This document shows positions 15,286-25,882 of a DNA stretch of 64,000 nt, one piece after another. The stretch spans positions 434,001 to 498,000 of the forward strand of contig NZ_JASITE010000001.1 in assembly GCF_030767025.1 (NCBI RefSeq). Direction: 5' to 3'. A program made the translations under genes and the position numbers. Within the stretch, counting starts at the first letter, position 1; every line of letters starts with the position of its first letter. The notes below the pieces were generated by a model that was not told the origin of the DNA, did not search any database, and saw only the letters and a list, made by a program, of their open reading frames with translations. The DNA is from Nocardia sp. CC227C (GTDB taxonomy: Bacteria > Actinomycetota > Actinomycetes > Mycobacteriales > Mycobacteriaceae).

Positions 15286-17279
15286 CGTCGCGGATGTCGC
15301 GTGGCCGTGATTCCGGCCGCGGTCGTGCCGAGAACGGGCGCGGTCGCGGCCGTTTCGGTGGTGGTGGCGGGAACGGCGGTGGCGGGCGCGCGGATTCGGG
15401 GAAGCGCGCCGCGGGGGCGCGGAGCCCGGCGGGGGCCGCCCGCGGACGCAAGCCGTCCAGACCGCGGCCCGCACCTGGGCTGGACGCGTCCACGCGGTTC
15501 CGGTTCGGTGTGGGGCGGATCGTCATGCTGGTGGCGCTGCTGGTCGCGGCGTTGCAGCTGCTGTGGATCCAGAGTGTGTCCGCGCCACGGCTGTCGGCGG
15601 AGGCGGCCAGTCAGCGGACGGTGCACCAGATCGATGCCGCCACCCGGGGTCCGATCCTCGACCGCAACGGCAAATCACTGGCCTTCACCGTCAATGCCAA
15701 GGCGCTGACCTTCCAGCCGGTGCGGGTGCGCAAGGACCTGCAGGAGGCGCACGACGAGAATTCGGCCGAACCCGAGCCGGACGAGCGCATGCAGGCCATC
15801 GCGACCTACATTCACGACAAACTCGGCACCGCCGCGCCGGAACAGGATCTGCTGAAGAAGCTGCGCAGCGACGAGCCGTTCGTCTACCTGGTGCGGAATG
15901 TGGATCCCCGGGCGGCGGCCGACATCAGCCTGAAATTCCCGGAGGTCGGCACCGAGCGACAGGATCTGCGCGAATATCCGGGCGGCTCACTGGCCGCCAA
16001 TGTGATCGGCGCGACCGGCTGGGACGGGCACGGCCAGATCGGCCTGGAATCGGCCCTGGACGCCATTCTCGCCGGTACCGACGGCTCGCACACCTACGAC
16101 CGCGGCTCCGACGGCGCGGTCATTCCCGGCAGCTGGCGCGACCGGCAGCCCGCCGTCAACGGCTACGGCGTCGAACTCACCCTCGACTCCGATCTGCAGT
16201 ACTACGTGCAGCAGCAGACGCAGCAGGCCAAGGAGCTGTCCGGCGCGCAGGCCGCCTCGGCGGTGGTGCTGGACGCGCGCACCGGTCAGGTGCTCGCCAT
16301 GGCCAACGACTCGACCTTCAACCCCGCCCTGGGGCCGCAGCACTGGACCTCCTCCTCACTGGGCAACCCTTCGGTGCAGGAGGTGTACGAGCCCGGCTCG
16401 GTGAACAAGATCGTCACCGCCGCCGCCGCCATCGAACACGGCCTCACCACGCCCGATGAGGTGTTGCAGGTGCCGGGCAATATCTTCATGGGCGGTGTCA
16501 CGGTCAACGACGCCTGGGCGCACGGCGTCATGCCCTTCACCACCACCGGCATCTTCGGCAAGTCCTCCAATGTGGGCACCCTGATGCTGGCGCAGCGCAT
16601 CGGCGAGGACCGCTACTACGAGATGTTGCAGCGGTTCGGCCTCGGCCAGCGCACCGGCGTCGGCCTGCCCGGCGAGAGCGCGGGCGTGGTGCCCTCCCGT
16701 GAGCAGTGGTCCGGCTCCACCTTCGCCAATCTGCCCATCGGCCAGGGCCTTTCCATGACCACCCTGCAGATGACCGCCATGTACCAGGCCATCGCCAACG
16801 ACGGGGTGCGGGTGCCGCCGCGCATCGTGAAGGCCAAGATCGGCCCGGACGGCAACCGCACCGAGGAGGAACAGCCCGAGGGCGTGCGCGTGGTGAGCCC
16901 GCAGACCGCCGCCACCCTGCGCGAGATGTTCCAGGCCGTGGTGCAGCGCGATCCCATGGGCGTCCAGATGGGCACCGGCGTGCCCGCCGCCGTCGAGGGC
17001 TACCAGGTGGCCGGCAAGACCGGTACCGCGCAGCAGATCGACCCCTCCTGCCGCTGCTATTCCACCTCCAGCTACTGGATCACCTTCGCCGGTATGGCCC
17101 CCGCCGACAACCCGCGCTACGTGATCGGCCTGATGCTCGACGCCCCGGTGCGCAGCTCCGACGGCGGCGGCGGACAGTCGGCCGCACCGCTGTTCCACGC
17201 CATCGCGTCGTGGGCCCTGCAGCGGGATCGGGTGCCGCCGTCGCCGCCGGCGAAACCCCTGATCCTGCAGGCGTCCTAG
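15282..17279 (+). CDS. pbpB: Penicillin-binding protein FtsI/PBP3
   Basis: 665-aa septal transpeptidase, anchored by one N-terminal TM (RIVMLVALLVAALQLLWIQ) after a long Arg/Gly-rich cytosolic tail. The pedestal domain starts around HQIDAATRGPILDRNGKSLAFT. Catalytic motifs: SxxK at S373-K376 (EPGSVNK), SSN at 428-430 and KTGT at 579-582. It cross-links septal peptidoglycan made by FtsW. The GTG at 15282 has GAGGTGA 4 nt upstream and overlaps the preceding stop; ATG 15294 is an alternative. The Cys pair in SCRCYSTSSYW near residue 590 may form a disulfide, as in other mycolate-bacterial FtsI. Confidence 0.94.
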   Translation: MTSRMSRGRDSGRGRAENGRGRGRFGGGGGNGGGGRADSGKRAAGARSPAGAARGRKPSRPRPAPGLDASTRFRFGVGRIVMLVALLVAALQLLWIQSVSAPRLSAEAASQRTVHQIDAATRGPILDRNGKSLAFTVNAKALTFQPVRVRKDLQEAHDENSAEPEPDERMQAIATYIHDKLGTAAPEQDLLKKLRSDEPFVYLVRNVDPRAAADISLKFPEVGTERQDLREYPGGSLAANVIGATGWDGHGQIGLESALDAILAGTDGSHTYDRGSDGAVIPGSWRDRQPAVNGYGVELTLDSDLQYYVQQQTQQAKELSGAQAASAVVLDARTGQVLAMANDSTFNPALGPQHWTSSSLGNPSVQEVYEPGSVNKIVTAAAAIEHGLTTPDEVLQVPGNIFMGGVTVNDAWAHGVMPFTTTGIFGKSSNVGTLMLAQRIGEDRYYEMLQRFGLGQRTGVGLPGESAGVVPSREQWSGSTFANLPIGQGLSMTTLQMTAMYQAIANDGVRVPPRIVKAKIGPDGNRTEEEQPEGVRVVSPQTAATLREMFQAVVQRDPMGVQMGTGVPAAVEGYQVAGKTGTAQQIDPSCRCYSTSSYWITFAGMAPADNPRYVIGLMLDAPVRSSDGGGGQSAAPLFHAIASWALQRDRVPPSPPAKPLILQAS

Positions 17280-17377
17280 GACCGGGAACGGGTGTGTGCA
17301 CGCTCCGGACCACCCCGTGCCGACACCGGCGGGTGAGCGAACCGCGCCGCGCCGATCGCCCGGTGAGGCAACACAGG

Positions 17378-17390
17378 TAACCTGACTCGT
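17378..17390 (+). promoter_or_regulatory. Possible internal promoter before murE
   Basis: TAACCT at 17378-17383 fits TANNNT and lies about 75 bp before the murE GTG in the 179-bp gap after pbpB, the longest gap inside the mur section. No clear -35 hexamer is seen. Confidence 0.4.
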
Positions 17391-17458
17391 CGATCCGTTG
17401 CGGTGGCACCGCGACGCGCTCGATCACCGCCCAGCTGTTCACCCCAGAGAGGAGCTTC

Positions 17459-19096
17459 GTGCCCGCGCAGTCGCAACCGCGTAGCGGAGGTTCGACCGAG
17501 CCGCAGGTACTCCGGCCCGCGGACCCACCGGCGACCACCCTGCGCACGGTGGCCGAGCTCACGGGGGCGCGGTTCGCGCCGCACGACCGGCGCTCGGCGG
17601 ACGCGGAGCTCGCCGCCGCGGCCCCGGACGAGGTCCGGGTCACCGGTATCGAGCAGCGCTCGAACGCCGTCCGACCCGGTGACCTGTTCGCGGGTCTGGC
17701 CGGGGAGCGGGCGCACGGGGCGCGCTTCGCCCACGACGCGGTCACGCGTGGTGCGGTCGCCGTGCTGACCGACGCGGCGGGCGCGGAGACCATCGGCGCC
17801 ATCGACGTGCCGGTGCTGGTGTGCGAGCAGCCGCGTGCGGTGCTCGGCGCACTGTCCTCGGCCCTTTACGGCGATCCGTCGCGGCGGCTGCGCATCATCG
17901 GCATCACCGGCACCTCCGGCAAGACCACCACGTCGTATCTGGTGGAGGCGGGCCTGACCGCGGCCGGGCTGAGCACCGCGCTCATCGGCACCATCGAGAC
18001 CCGCATCGGCGGCGTGCGCGTGCCCAGTGCCCTCACCACCCCCGAGGCCCCGCAGCTGCACGCCATGTTCGCGGTCATGGTCGAGCGGGGAGTGCAGGCC
18101 GTGGTCATGGAGGTGTCCAGTCACGCGCTGGCGCTGGGCCGGGTGGACGGCGTCGAGTTCACGGTGGGCGCGTTCACCAACCTGTCCCAGGACCACCTGG
18201 ACTTCCACGCCGACTTCGAGGACTACTACGCGGCCAAGCGCCGCTTGTTCGATCCGGCCTCGTCGGTGGGCGCGGCCACCTCGGTGATCTGCGTGGACGA
18301 CGCCTGGGGGCGGCGGCTGGCCGGGGAACTCGAACAGCGCACCCACATCGTGACGGTGTCCACCACGCAGCCCGCGCAGTGGACCGCCGCGGACATCACC
18401 GCCGGGCCGGGCGGCACCCAGAGTTTCACCGCCGCCCGCGGCGCGCTGAACATGCCGGTGCGCCTGCGCCTTCCGGGGGACTACAACATCGCCAACGGCC
18501 TGCTGGCGGTCGCGGTGTGCGATGCCGCCGGGGTCGATCCGGCGACGGCCGCCGCCGCGCTGGGCGAGGTGGACGTGCCGGGCCGCATGCAGCGGGTGGA
18601 CCGCGGTCAGGACTTCCTCGCCGTGGTGGACTACGCGCACAAGCCCGCCGCCGTGGAATCGGTGATCGCCACGCTGCGAACGTATCTCGCCGAGCAGGGC
18701 GCGGGCGGCCGCCTGGCCGTGGTGGTGGGCGCGGGCGGTGACCGCGATGCCGGGAAGCGCCCGCTCATGGGTGCGGCCGGGGCGCGCGGCGCGGATCTGC
18801 TCATCATCACCGACGACAATCCACGCGGGGAGGATCCGGCCGCCATTCGGGCGGCCGTGCGCGCGGGCGCCGACGCGCTGCCGGAGGGGCATCGTGGCGA
18901 GGTGCGCGAGGTGGGGGATCGGGCGGCCGCCATCGCCGCCGCCGTGGACTGGGCGCGGCCCGGGGACGCGGTGCTGGTGGCGGGCAAGGGACATGAGACA
19001 GGGCAGGAGATTTCGGGTGTGAAGTATCCGTTCGACGACCGCGAGGTGCTCGCGGCGGCTCTCTCCGAGAAAACTAAGGACCTGACGGTTTCATGA
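17459..19096 (+). CDS. murE: UDP-MurNAc-tripeptide synthetase
   Basis: 545-aa cytosolic ATP-dependent ligase adding the third residue to UDP-MurNAc-L-Ala-D-Glu. ATP loop GITGTSGKTTTS, then LTTPEAPQLH and the lysine-carbamylation region GAFTNLSQDHLDFHADFEDYYAAKRRLF. The specificity motif DNPR is at residues 453-456 (TDDNPRGEDP), indicating meso-diaminopimelate as substrate. The GTG start follows GAGAGGAG. An N-terminal Pro/Ser/Gln-rich stretch of about 25 residues precedes the domain. The stop overlaps the murF ATG (ATGA). Confidence 0.95.
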   Translation: MPAQSQPRSGGSTEPQVLRPADPPATTLRTVAELTGARFAPHDRRSADAELAAAAPDEVRVTGIEQRSNAVRPGDLFAGLAGERAHGARFAHDAVTRGAVAVLTDAAGAETIGAIDVPVLVCEQPRAVLGALSSALYGDPSRRLRIIGITGTSGKTTTSYLVEAGLTAAGLSTALIGTIETRIGGVRVPSALTTPEAPQLHAMFAVMVERGVQAVVMEVSSHALALGRVDGVEFTVGAFTNLSQDHLDFHADFEDYYAAKRRLFDPASSVGAATSVICVDDAWGRRLAGELEQRTHIVTVSTTQPAQWTAADITAGPGGTQSFTAARGALNMPVRLRLPGDYNIANGLLAVAVCDAAGVDPATAAAALGEVDVPGRMQRVDRGQDFLAVVDYAHKPAAVESVIATLRTYLAEQGAGGRLAVVVGAGGDRDAGKRPLMGAAGARGADLLIITDDNPRGEDPAAIRAAVRAGADALPEGHRGEVREVGDRAAAIAAAVDWARPGDAVLVAGKGHETGQEISGVKYPFDDREVLAAALSEKTKDLTVS

Positions 19097-20688
19097 TCGA
19101 GATGACACTGCGGGAGATCGCGGAGGTCGTGGGCGGCACGCTGCACGACTGTCCCGACCCGGAGGTGACCGTGACCGGCGCGGTCGAATTCGATTCGCGC
19201 CGTATCGGATCCGGCGACCTGTTCCTGGCGCTGCCGGGCGCGCGGGTCGACGGACACGACTACGCGCACCAGGCCGTCGCCGCGGGGGCGGTGGCGGTGC
19301 TGGCGGCGCGACCGGTCGGCGTGCCCGCCATCGTGGTCACGCCGTCCCGCGACACGGACGACGGCCACGCCCCCAGCCGGGCACTGGCCCTGGCCGCCGA
19401 CACCGACGGCTCCGGCGCGGCCGTGCTGGCGGCCCTGGCCGAACTGGCCCGCGCCAGCGTGGACCGGCTCGTCGCCGCGGGCGGTCTCACCGTCGTCGGC
19501 GTGACCGGATCCTCCGGCAAGACCTCGACCAAGGATCTGCTCGCCGCCGTCCTGAGCCCGCTGGGACCCGTTGTGGCCCCGCCCGGTTCGTTCAACAACG
19601 AGATCGGCCACCCCTGGACGGCGCTGCGCGCCGACGCCGACACCCGCTTCCTGGTGCTGGAACTGTCCGCCCGCGGCCGCGGCCACATTCGCGCGCTCAC
19701 CGAGGTGGCCCCGCCCGGCATCGGCGTGGTGCTCAATGTCGGCACCGCGCACCTGGGCGAATTCGGCAGCCGCGAGGCGATCGCGGAGACCAAGGGCGAA
19801 CTGGTGGAAGCACTTCCGGCCACCGGGCTCGCGGTCCTCAACGCCGACGACCCGCTGGTGTCCGCCATGGCGGCGCGCACCGCGGCGCGGGTGGTCCAGG
19901 TCGGTCTGGCCACCGGAGCGGACCTGCGCGCCACCGACGTCACCCTGGACGAGCAGGCGCGCGCCCGCTTCACCCTGCGGCGCGGTGCCGAGAGTGCGGA
20001 CGTGGCCCTGGCCGTGCACGGCGAACACCAGGTCGGCAATGCGCTCGCCGCCGCCGCGGTCGCCCTGGAATGCGGGGCGGACCTGGCGACGGTCGCCACG
20101 GCTCTCGGTGCGGCGCAGGCGGTCTCGGAGCGGCGCATGGATGTGCGCACCCGCGCCGACGGCGTCACCGTGATCAACGACTCCTACAACGCCAACCCGG
20201 ATTCGGTGCGGGCCGCGCTCAAGGCGCTGGTCACCATGGCCAAGTCCGGCGACACCCCGCGCCGCAGCTGGGCCGTCATCGGCGAAATGGGGGAACTGGG
20301 AGAGGATTCCGTGCTCGAACACGACCGGATCGGCCGGTTGACCGTCCGGCTCGACGTGGACCGGTTCATCGTCGTCGGTGCGGGCCGCCCGGTGCGCGCC
20401 ATGTTCCAGGGCGCGGTGCAGGAAGGGTCCTGGGGCGAGGAGGCGGTGCACGTGCCGGATATCGCCGCCGCCGTCGACCTGCTCGACGACGACCTGGCCC
20501 CCGGTGACGTGGTGCTGGTCAAGGCGTCCAAGTCCGTCGGGCTGTGGGCCGTGGCCGAACACCTGACCGCCGTGGGCACGGATGCGCCCGCCGCCGAGTC
20601 GGATGCGCGGCCCGCCGCTGAATCCGATGCGCGGCCCGCCGCTGAATCCGATGCGCGGCCCGCCGCGGTGGAGGAGGCCGCGCGATGA
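19093..20688 (+). CDS. murF: UDP-MurNAc-tripeptide D-Ala-D-Ala ligase
   Basis: 531-aa ligase adding D-Ala-D-Ala. Seen: N-terminal [21 protein letters not shown] loop [42 protein letters not shown], and the C-domain [18 protein letters not shown]. It starts with ATG inside the murE stop and ends overlapping mraY. The C-terminus carries a repeated tail (AESDARPA three times) encoded by a 24-bp tandem repeat, absent from typical MurF and probably disordered. Confidence 0.95.
   Translation: MIEMTLREIAEVVGGTLHDCPDPEVTVTGAVEFDSRRIGSGDLFLALPGARVDGHDYAHQAVAAGAVAVLAARPVGVPAIVVTPSRDTDDGHAPSRALALAADTDGSGAAVLAALAELARASVDRLVAAGGLTVVGVTGSSGKTSTKDLLAAVLSPLGPVVAPPGSFNNEIGHPWTALRADADTRFLVLELSARGRGHIRALTEVAPPGIGVVLNVGTAHLGEFGSREAIAETKGELVEALPATGLAVLNADDPLVSAMAARTAARVVQVGLATGADLRATDVTLDEQARARFTLRRGAESADVALAVHGEHQVGNALAAAAVALECGADLATVATALGAAQAVSERRMDVRTRADGVTVINDSYNANPDSVRAALKALVTMAKSGDTPRRSWAVIGEMGELGEDSVLEHDRIGRLTVRLDVDRFIVVGAGRPVRAMFQGAVQEGSWGEEAVHVPDIAAAVDLLDDDLAPGDVVLVKASKSVGLWAVAEHLTAVGTDAPAAESDARPAAESDARPAAESDARPAAVEEAAR
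20602..20673. repeat. 24-bp tandem repeat at murF 3' end
   Basis: Units start at 20602, 20626 and 20650 with the core GATGCGCGGCCCGCCGC, preceded by a diverged unit at 20581. Being in frame it encodes the 8-residue unit ESDARPAA at the C-terminus of MurF. Confidence 0.9.
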
Positions 20689-21758
20689 CCCAGATCCTCT
20701 TCTCGGCCGCCATCGCGCTCGCCGTCTCCATTCTGCTCACCCCCGTCCTCATCTCCATGTTCGCCAAACAGGGCTTCGGACAGGAGATCCGGGTCGACGG
20801 CCCGGAGAGCCACAAGGCCAAGCGCGGCACCCCCACCATGGGCGGCGTCGCCATCCTCGCCGGCATGTGGGCCGGTTACCTCGGCACCCACCTCATCGGC
20901 ATGAGTTACGGCCAGCCCGGACCGTCGGCCTCGGGCCTGCTGGTGCTGGGGCTGGCCACCGCGCTGGGCGGCGTCGGCTTCCTCGACGACTTCATCAAGA
21001 TCCGCAAGCAGCGCAATCTGGGCCTGACCGCGGCGGGCAAGTACATCGGACAGCTCACCGCCGCCGTGGTCTTCGGCGTGCTGGCGCTGAAATTCCGCAA
21101 CGACAGCGGACTGACCCCGGCCAGCAAGCACCTGTCCTACGTGCGCGACATCACCACGGTGTCGATGAGCGTATGGATCTTCCTGGCCTTCGTCTGCCTG
21201 GTCGTGGTGGCCTGGTCCAATGCGGTGAACCTCACCGACGGCCTGGACGGTCTGGCCGCCGGATCCATGAGCCTGGTGCTGGGCGCGTACATGATCATCA
21301 CCTTCTGGCAGTGGCGCAACGCCTGCGTCGACTACCCGGAGGCGGGCTGCTACAACGTGCGCGATCCGCTGGATCTGGCGCTGGTGTGCGCGGCCGGTGG
21401 TGCGGCGTGTATCGGATTCCTGTGGTGGAACGCGGCTCCCGCGAAGATCTTCATGGGCGACACCGGTTCGCTGGCGCTGGGCGGCCTGCTCGCGGGCCTG
21501 TCCATCACCACGCACACCGAGCTGCTCATGATCGTCATCGGCGCGCTGTTCGTGGCCGAGGCGGCGTCGGTGGTGCTACAGGTCGCGGTCTTCCGCACCA
21601 CCCGGAACCGGCTGTTCAAGATGGCCCCGTTCCACCACCATTTCGAATTGAGCGGCTGGGCCGAGACGACGGTGATCATCCGATTCTGGATGCTCGCCGG
21701 TATGGCGTCCGCGGTTGGTCTGGGCCTGTTCTACAGCGAGTATCTGTCGGTCGGGTAG
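20685..21758 (+). CDS. mraY: Phospho-MurNAc-pentapeptide translocase
   Basis: 357-aa polytopic membrane enzyme making lipid I from UDP-MurNAc-pentapeptide and undecaprenyl phosphate. Conserved loops: [58 protein letters not shown] (catalytic DGLDGL), [14 protein letters not shown] and the C-terminal [18 protein letters not shown]. About ten TM helices. ATGA overlap with murF; 10 bp before murD. Confidence 0.96.
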   Translation: MTQILFSAAIALAVSILLTPVLISMFAKQGFGQEIRVDGPESHKAKRGTPTMGGVAILAGMWAGYLGTHLIGMSYGQPGPSASGLLVLGLATALGGVGFLDDFIKIRKQRNLGLTAAGKYIGQLTAAVVFGVLALKFRNDSGLTPASKHLSYVRDITTVSMSVWIFLAFVCLVVVAWSNAVNLTDGLDGLAAGSMSLVLGAYMIITFWQWRNACVDYPEAGCYNVRDPLDLALVCAAGGAACIGFLWWNAAPAKIFMGDTGSLALGGLLAGLSITTHTELLMIVIGALFVAEAASVVLQVAVFRTTRNRLFKMAPFHHHFELSGWAETTVIIRFWMLAGMASAVGLGLFYSEYLSVG

Positions 21759-21768
21759 GTCGAAGGCG

Positions 21769-23256
21769 ATGGTCGAACATTCTCCGAGGGTTCTCCGGTC
21801 ACCGGGGCCCATGCTCGAATTCCTGCGTGGCCGGGACGTTCTCGTCGCCGGATGGGGGGTGTCCGGGCGCTCGCTGATCGAGCCGCTGCAGGACATCGGC
21901 GCGCGTCCGGTGGTCACCGACGGGGGTGAGAAGGCCCTGGCCGAGGCCGCCGAACTCGGTCTGGCCACCGCCACCCCCGCGGATCTGGTGGAACACGGCG
22001 CGCTGGACCGGTTCGCGCTGGTGATCACCAGCCCGGGCTGGCGGCCGGATTCCCCGGTGCTGGTCACCGCGGTCACCTCCGGTATCCCGGTCTGGGGCGA
22101 CGTGGAATTCGCGTGGTGGGTCGATCAGGCCCGCATCTACGGTCCGGTGCGCAAGTGGCTGGTCATCACCGGCACCAACGGCAAGACCACCACCACGCAG
22201 ATGACGCACGCCATCCTGCGCGCGGCCGGAATCCCCAGCGTGGCCTGCGGCAATATCGGCACCCCCATCCTGGACGCGCTGCGGCGCAATCCCGGACCGC
22301 AGGTGCTGGCCGTGGAACTGTCCTCGTTTCAACTGCATTGGGCCCCCTCGGTGCGCCCCGAGGCCGGGGTGGTGCTGAACGTGGCCGAGGATCACCTGGA
22401 CTGGCACGGCGGCCTCGATGCCTACGCCGCCGCCAAGGCCCGCGCGCTCACCGGGCGGGTCGGCGTGGTGGGCCTCGACGACGCCGTGGCCGCCGCGCTG
22501 GCGCGAAAGTCCAAGGCGCGCCGCACCGTCGGCTTCCGGGTCGGCGTGCCCGCCGACGGCGAACTCGGCGTGGTGGACGGCAAACTGCTCGACCGCGCCT
22601 TCACCAAGGCCGCCATTCTGGCGGAGGTGGGCGATATCAGCCCGCAGGGCCCGGCCGGGGTGGCCGATGCCCTCGCCGCCGCCGCGCTCACCCGATCCAT
22701 CGACGTGGCACCGCAATTCGTGAAGGAGGGCCTGGCCGAGCACAAGGTGGGTCCGCACCGGGCCGCCTTCGTGCGCGAGGTCGCGGGCGTCGACTTCATC
22801 GACGACTCCAAGGCCACCAACCCGCACGCCGCGCGGTCGTCGATCCTGGCGCACCCGCACGTGATCTGGGTGGCGGGCGGTCAGCTCAAGGGCGCGGGCG
22901 TGGAGGATCTCGTCGAAGAGGTGCGTGAACACCTCGTCGCCGCCGTGCTGTTCGGCCAGGACGCCGATGTGATCGCCGCCGCGCTGGCGCGACACGCCCC
23001 CGACGTCCCGGTCGTGACCCTGGGTTCGGGGGACGATGCAGAGATGGTCGCCACCGAACTCGCCGCGATCGGGCCGGACGCCGTCATGGCGCGTGCGGTG
23101 CACGCCGCCGCCGGATTCGCCCGGCGCGGTGACACCGTGCTGCTGGCCCCGGCCGCCGCGTCGCTGGACATGTTCACCGACTACACCCATCGCGGCCGCA
23201 GCTTCGCCACCGCGGTGGCGGACCTGAACGAGAAGGACATCGGGAGCCCCGAATGA
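21769..23256 (+). CDS. murD: UDP-MurNAc-L-alanine:D-glutamate ligase
   Basis: 495-aa ligase adding D-Glu to UDP-MurNAc-L-Ala. Seen: VLVAGWGVSGRSLIEPL (UDP-binding domain), ATP loop LVITGTNGKTTTTQM, VACGNIGTPILDAL, ELSSFQLHWAPSV, NVAEDHLDWHGGLDAYAAAKA and FIDDSKATNPHAARSS. ATG 21769 follows GAAGG; ATG 21811 (MLEFLRGRDV) is an alternative nearer the domain start. The stop overlaps the ftsW ATG by 4 nt. Confidence 0.94.
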   Translation: MVEHSPRVLRSPGPMLEFLRGRDVLVAGWGVSGRSLIEPLQDIGARPVVTDGGEKALAEAAELGLATATPADLVEHGALDRFALVITSPGWRPDSPVLVTAVTSGIPVWGDVEFAWWVDQARIYGPVRKWLVITGTNGKTTTTQMTHAILRAAGIPSVACGNIGTPILDALRRNPGPQVLAVELSSFQLHWAPSVRPEAGVVLNVAEDHLDWHGGLDAYAAAKARALTGRVGVVGLDDAVAAALARKSKARRTVGFRVGVPADGELGVVDGKLLDRAFTKAAILAEVGDISPQGPAGVADALAAAALTRSIDVAPQFVKEGLAEHKVGPHRAAFVREVAGVDFIDDSKATNPHAARSSILAHPHVIWVAGGQLKGAGVEDLVEEVREHLVAAVLFGQDADVIAAALARHAPDVPVVTLGSGDDAEMVATELAAIGPDAVMARAVHAAAGFARRGDTVLLAPAAASLDMFTDYTHRGRSFATAVADLNEKDIGSPE

Positions 23257-24752
23257 CCGCCACCCGGCCCGCCGCGGCGCAGACCACGCGCCGGGCCCGG
23301 GCCGGTTGGTTCGGGGCGTGGCTGGCCCGCCCGCTGGCATCGTTCCACCTGGTGGTGAGCATCGCCGCCCTGCTCACGGTGCTCGGCCTGGTCATGGTGC
23401 TCTCCGCCTCCAGCGTGGAGGCGTACGCCGTCGGCAAATCGGCGTATTCGCTGTTCGTCCAGCAGGCGGCGTTCGCGGCGGTGGGCGCGCTGGCGTTCTA
23501 TGTGGCGCTGCGGATTCCGCTGCGGCTGCTGCGGCAGCTGTCCTTCCCGGTGTTCGCGCTGTCGGTGGTACTGCTGGTGCTGGTGCTCATCCCCGGCATC
23601 GGCACCAAGGTGTCGGGTTCGCGGCGCTGGTTCGACCTCGGATTCGTCTCGGTGCAGCCCTCGGAGATCGTGAAGGTCACCCTGGTGGTGTGGGGCGCGC
23701 ACCTGCTGGCCTCGCGCCGCGCCGAATACGTCGACGGCCACGTGGGCTACCGCGAGATCCTCATGCCGCTGGTGCCGGCCGGTCTGCTGGTGTGCTTCCT
23801 GGTCGTGCTCGAGCCGAATCTGTCCACCACCATCGCGCTGGGCATCGTGCTGGCCGCGCTGCTGTGGTTCGGTGGGCTGCCGCTGCGCATGTTCGTCACC
23901 ATCGCCGTCTCCGGTGTGGTGGCGGCGGCCGTGCTGGCGCTGTCGGCGGGCTATCGCTCCGACCGCATGCGCGCCTTCTTCAATCCCGGTGAGGATCCGC
24001 AGGGCATCGGCTACCAGTCCCGGCAGGCGCTGTATTCGCTTGCCGACGGCGGCATCTGGGGCCGCGGCCTCGGACAGAGCCGGGCCAAGTGGAGCTATTT
24101 GCCCAACGCACACAACGATTTCATCTTCGCGATCATCGGCGAGGAACTCGGCTTTCTCGGATGTGCGCTGGTGCTGGGACTTTTCGCGCTGTTCGCCTAC
24201 ACGGGGCTGCGCATCGCCACCCGCTCGGTGGACCCGTTCCTGCGCCTGCTGTCCGCCACCGCCACCACCTGGATCACCGGTCAGGCGCTGATCAATATCG
24301 GCTATGTGGTGGGGCTGCTTCCGGTCACCGGCCTCCAGCTGCCGCTGGTGTCGGCGGGTGGATCGTCGCTGGCCATCACGCTGCTCATGTTCGGCATCGT
24401 CGCCAATGCCGCGCGGCACGAACCCGAGGCGGTGGCGGCCCTGCACGCCGGCGGGGACGGCCGGTTCAGCCGCCTGCTGCGGCTGCCGAAGCCGGAGATC
24501 TACTCCGCCGGGCGCGCTCGCGCCGCCCGCGCCCGCTCGGCCGCCAAACGCTCGGCGAAGGCGGTGAAACCGGGCGCGAAATCGCGACGCGCGCTGCCAC
24601 CGAGCGGTCGGGGCAGCGCGGACGCGCGCAGGTCGATAGATTCGGATTCATCGCGTCGCCGTTCGGCCTCCACCGAATCGTGGCGCAGCACCCGGGCCTG
24701 GGAGCCCAGCTATCCGATGAGACATGCGAGAGAACGGGGAAACTCGAGGTGA
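23253..24752 (+). CDS. ftsW: Septal peptidoglycan polymerase FtsW
   Basis: 499-aa SEDS glycosyltransferase with about ten TM helices. Conserved features: [50 protein letters not shown], the catalytic-region loop [40 protein letters not shown] (given here as landmarks around 24020-24120), and [15 protein letters not shown]. The cytosolic tail after about residue 390 is long (about 110 residues), basic and low-complexity (Ala/Arg/Ser/Lys), as in mycobacterial FtsW, where the tail contacts partners. ATGA overlap with murD, GTGA overlap with murG. Confidence 0.95.
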   Translation: MTATRPAAAQTTRRARAGWFGAWLARPLASFHLVVSIAALLTVLGLVMVLSASSVEAYAVGKSAYSLFVQQAAFAAVGALAFYVALRIPLRLLRQLSFPVFALSVVLLVLVLIPGIGTKVSGSRRWFDLGFVSVQPSEIVKVTLVVWGAHLLASRRAEYVDGHVGYREILMPLVPAGLLVCFLVVLEPNLSTTIALGIVLAALLWFGGLPLRMFVTIAVSGVVAAAVLALSAGYRSDRMRAFFNPGEDPQGIGYQSRQALYSLADGGIWGRGLGQSRAKWSYLPNAHNDFIFAIIGEELGFLGCALVLGLFALFAYTGLRIATRSVDPFLRLLSATATTWITGQALINIGYVVGLLPVTGLQLPLVSAGGSSLAITLLMFGIVANAARHEPEAVAALHAGGDGRFSRLLRLPKPEIYSAGRARAARARSAAKRSAKAVKPGAKSRRALPPSGRGSADARRSIDSDSSRRRSASTESWRSTRAWEPSYPMRHARERGNSR

Positions 24753-25882
24753 CAGGGGAGCGACCGCTCTCGGTGATCGTGGCGGGCGGTGGCACCGCGG
24801 GGCATATCGAGCCCGCGCTGGCCGTGGCGGACGCGCTGCGGCGAATCGACCCGAATATCCGGGTGACCGCACTGGGCACCCAGCGCGGACTCGAAACGAA
24901 ACTCGTGCCCGAGCGCGGCTATCCGCTGGAACTGGTGCCGCCGGTGCCGCTGCCGCGCAAACCCACCATGGATCTGCTGCGGCTGCCGGGGCGCGTCCGC
25001 GCCGCCGTGTCACGGACGCGCCGGATCATCGACGCCGTCGAGGCCGATGTGATCTTCGGAGTGGGCGGCTATGTCGCGCTGCCCGCCTATCTGGCGGCCG
25101 GACCGGGCCTGCTGCGGCGGCGTCGCAGGGTTCCGGTGGTCATCCACGAGGCCAATGCCATGGCCGGTATCGCCAACAAGGTCGGTGCGCGCGTCGCGGC
25201 GCGGGTGCTGGCGGCCGTGCCGGATTCGGGCGTGGCGGCCCGCGGCCGGGCCGACGCCGAGGTGGTCGGCATCCCGGTGCGCGGGTCCATCTCCGGACTC
25301 GACCGCGCTGGTCTGCGGGCCGCCGCGCGCGCGGAATTCGGCCTGCCCGCCGAGGGGCCGGTGCTGCTGGTCTTCGGCGGTTCGCAGGGCGCGCGCACCC
25401 TCAACGAGGCGGTCTCGGCCGCCGCGCCGCAGCTCGTCGCCGCCGGGGTCTCGGTGCTGCACGCGCACGGACCGAAGAACAACCTCACCCTCGACGACGC
25501 CACCGGCGACACCGCGAAATACGTTGCCCTGCCATATCTGTCGCGCATGGATCTGGCCTATGCCGCCGCCGACGCGGTGGTGTGCCGCTCCGGCGCCATG
25601 ACCGTCGCCGAGGTGTCGGCCGTCGGCCTGCCCGCCTTCTACGTCCCCCTCCCGCACGGAAACGGGGAGCAGGAACTCAACGCGCGCCCGGTGGTGGCCG
25701 CCGGCGGTGGCAGAATCGTGGCGGACGCGGAGCTGACTCCGAAATACGTGATCGACGAGGTGATACCGCTGCTCATGGATTCCGATCGGCTGACGGCAAT
25801 GGGACGTGCCGCGGCGGGCGCCGGACATCGCGACGCCGCCGACGTCATCGCGCGTATCGTGCTGGAGGTGGCGGGCCGATGA
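24749..25882 (+). CDS. murG: Lipid II synthase MurG
   Basis: 377-aa GT28 glycosyltransferase at the inner membrane face, adding GlcNAc to lipid I. Seen: [22 protein letters not shown] (lipid I binding), [73 protein letters not shown] (UDP-GlcNAc site, about 25580-25680). The usual EQN of HEQNAMAG is EAN here. GTG start overlaps the ftsW stop; the stop overlaps murC. Confidence 0.95.
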   Translation: MTGERPLSVIVAGGGTAGHIEPALAVADALRRIDPNIRVTALGTQRGLETKLVPERGYPLELVPPVPLPRKPTMDLLRLPGRVRAAVSRTRRIIDAVEADVIFGVGGYVALPAYLAAGPGLLRRRRRVPVVIHEANAMAGIANKVGARVAARVLAAVPDSGVAARGRADAEVVGIPVRGSISGLDRAGLRAAARAEFGLPAEGPVLLVFGGSQGARTLNEAVSAAAPQLVAAGVSVLHAHGPKNNLTLDDATGDTAKYVALPYLSRMDLAYAAADAVVCRSGAMTVAEVSAVGLPAFYVPLPHGNGEQELNARPVVAAGGGRIVADAELTPKYVIDEVIPLLMDSDRLTAMGRAAAGAGHRDAADVIARIVLEVAGR

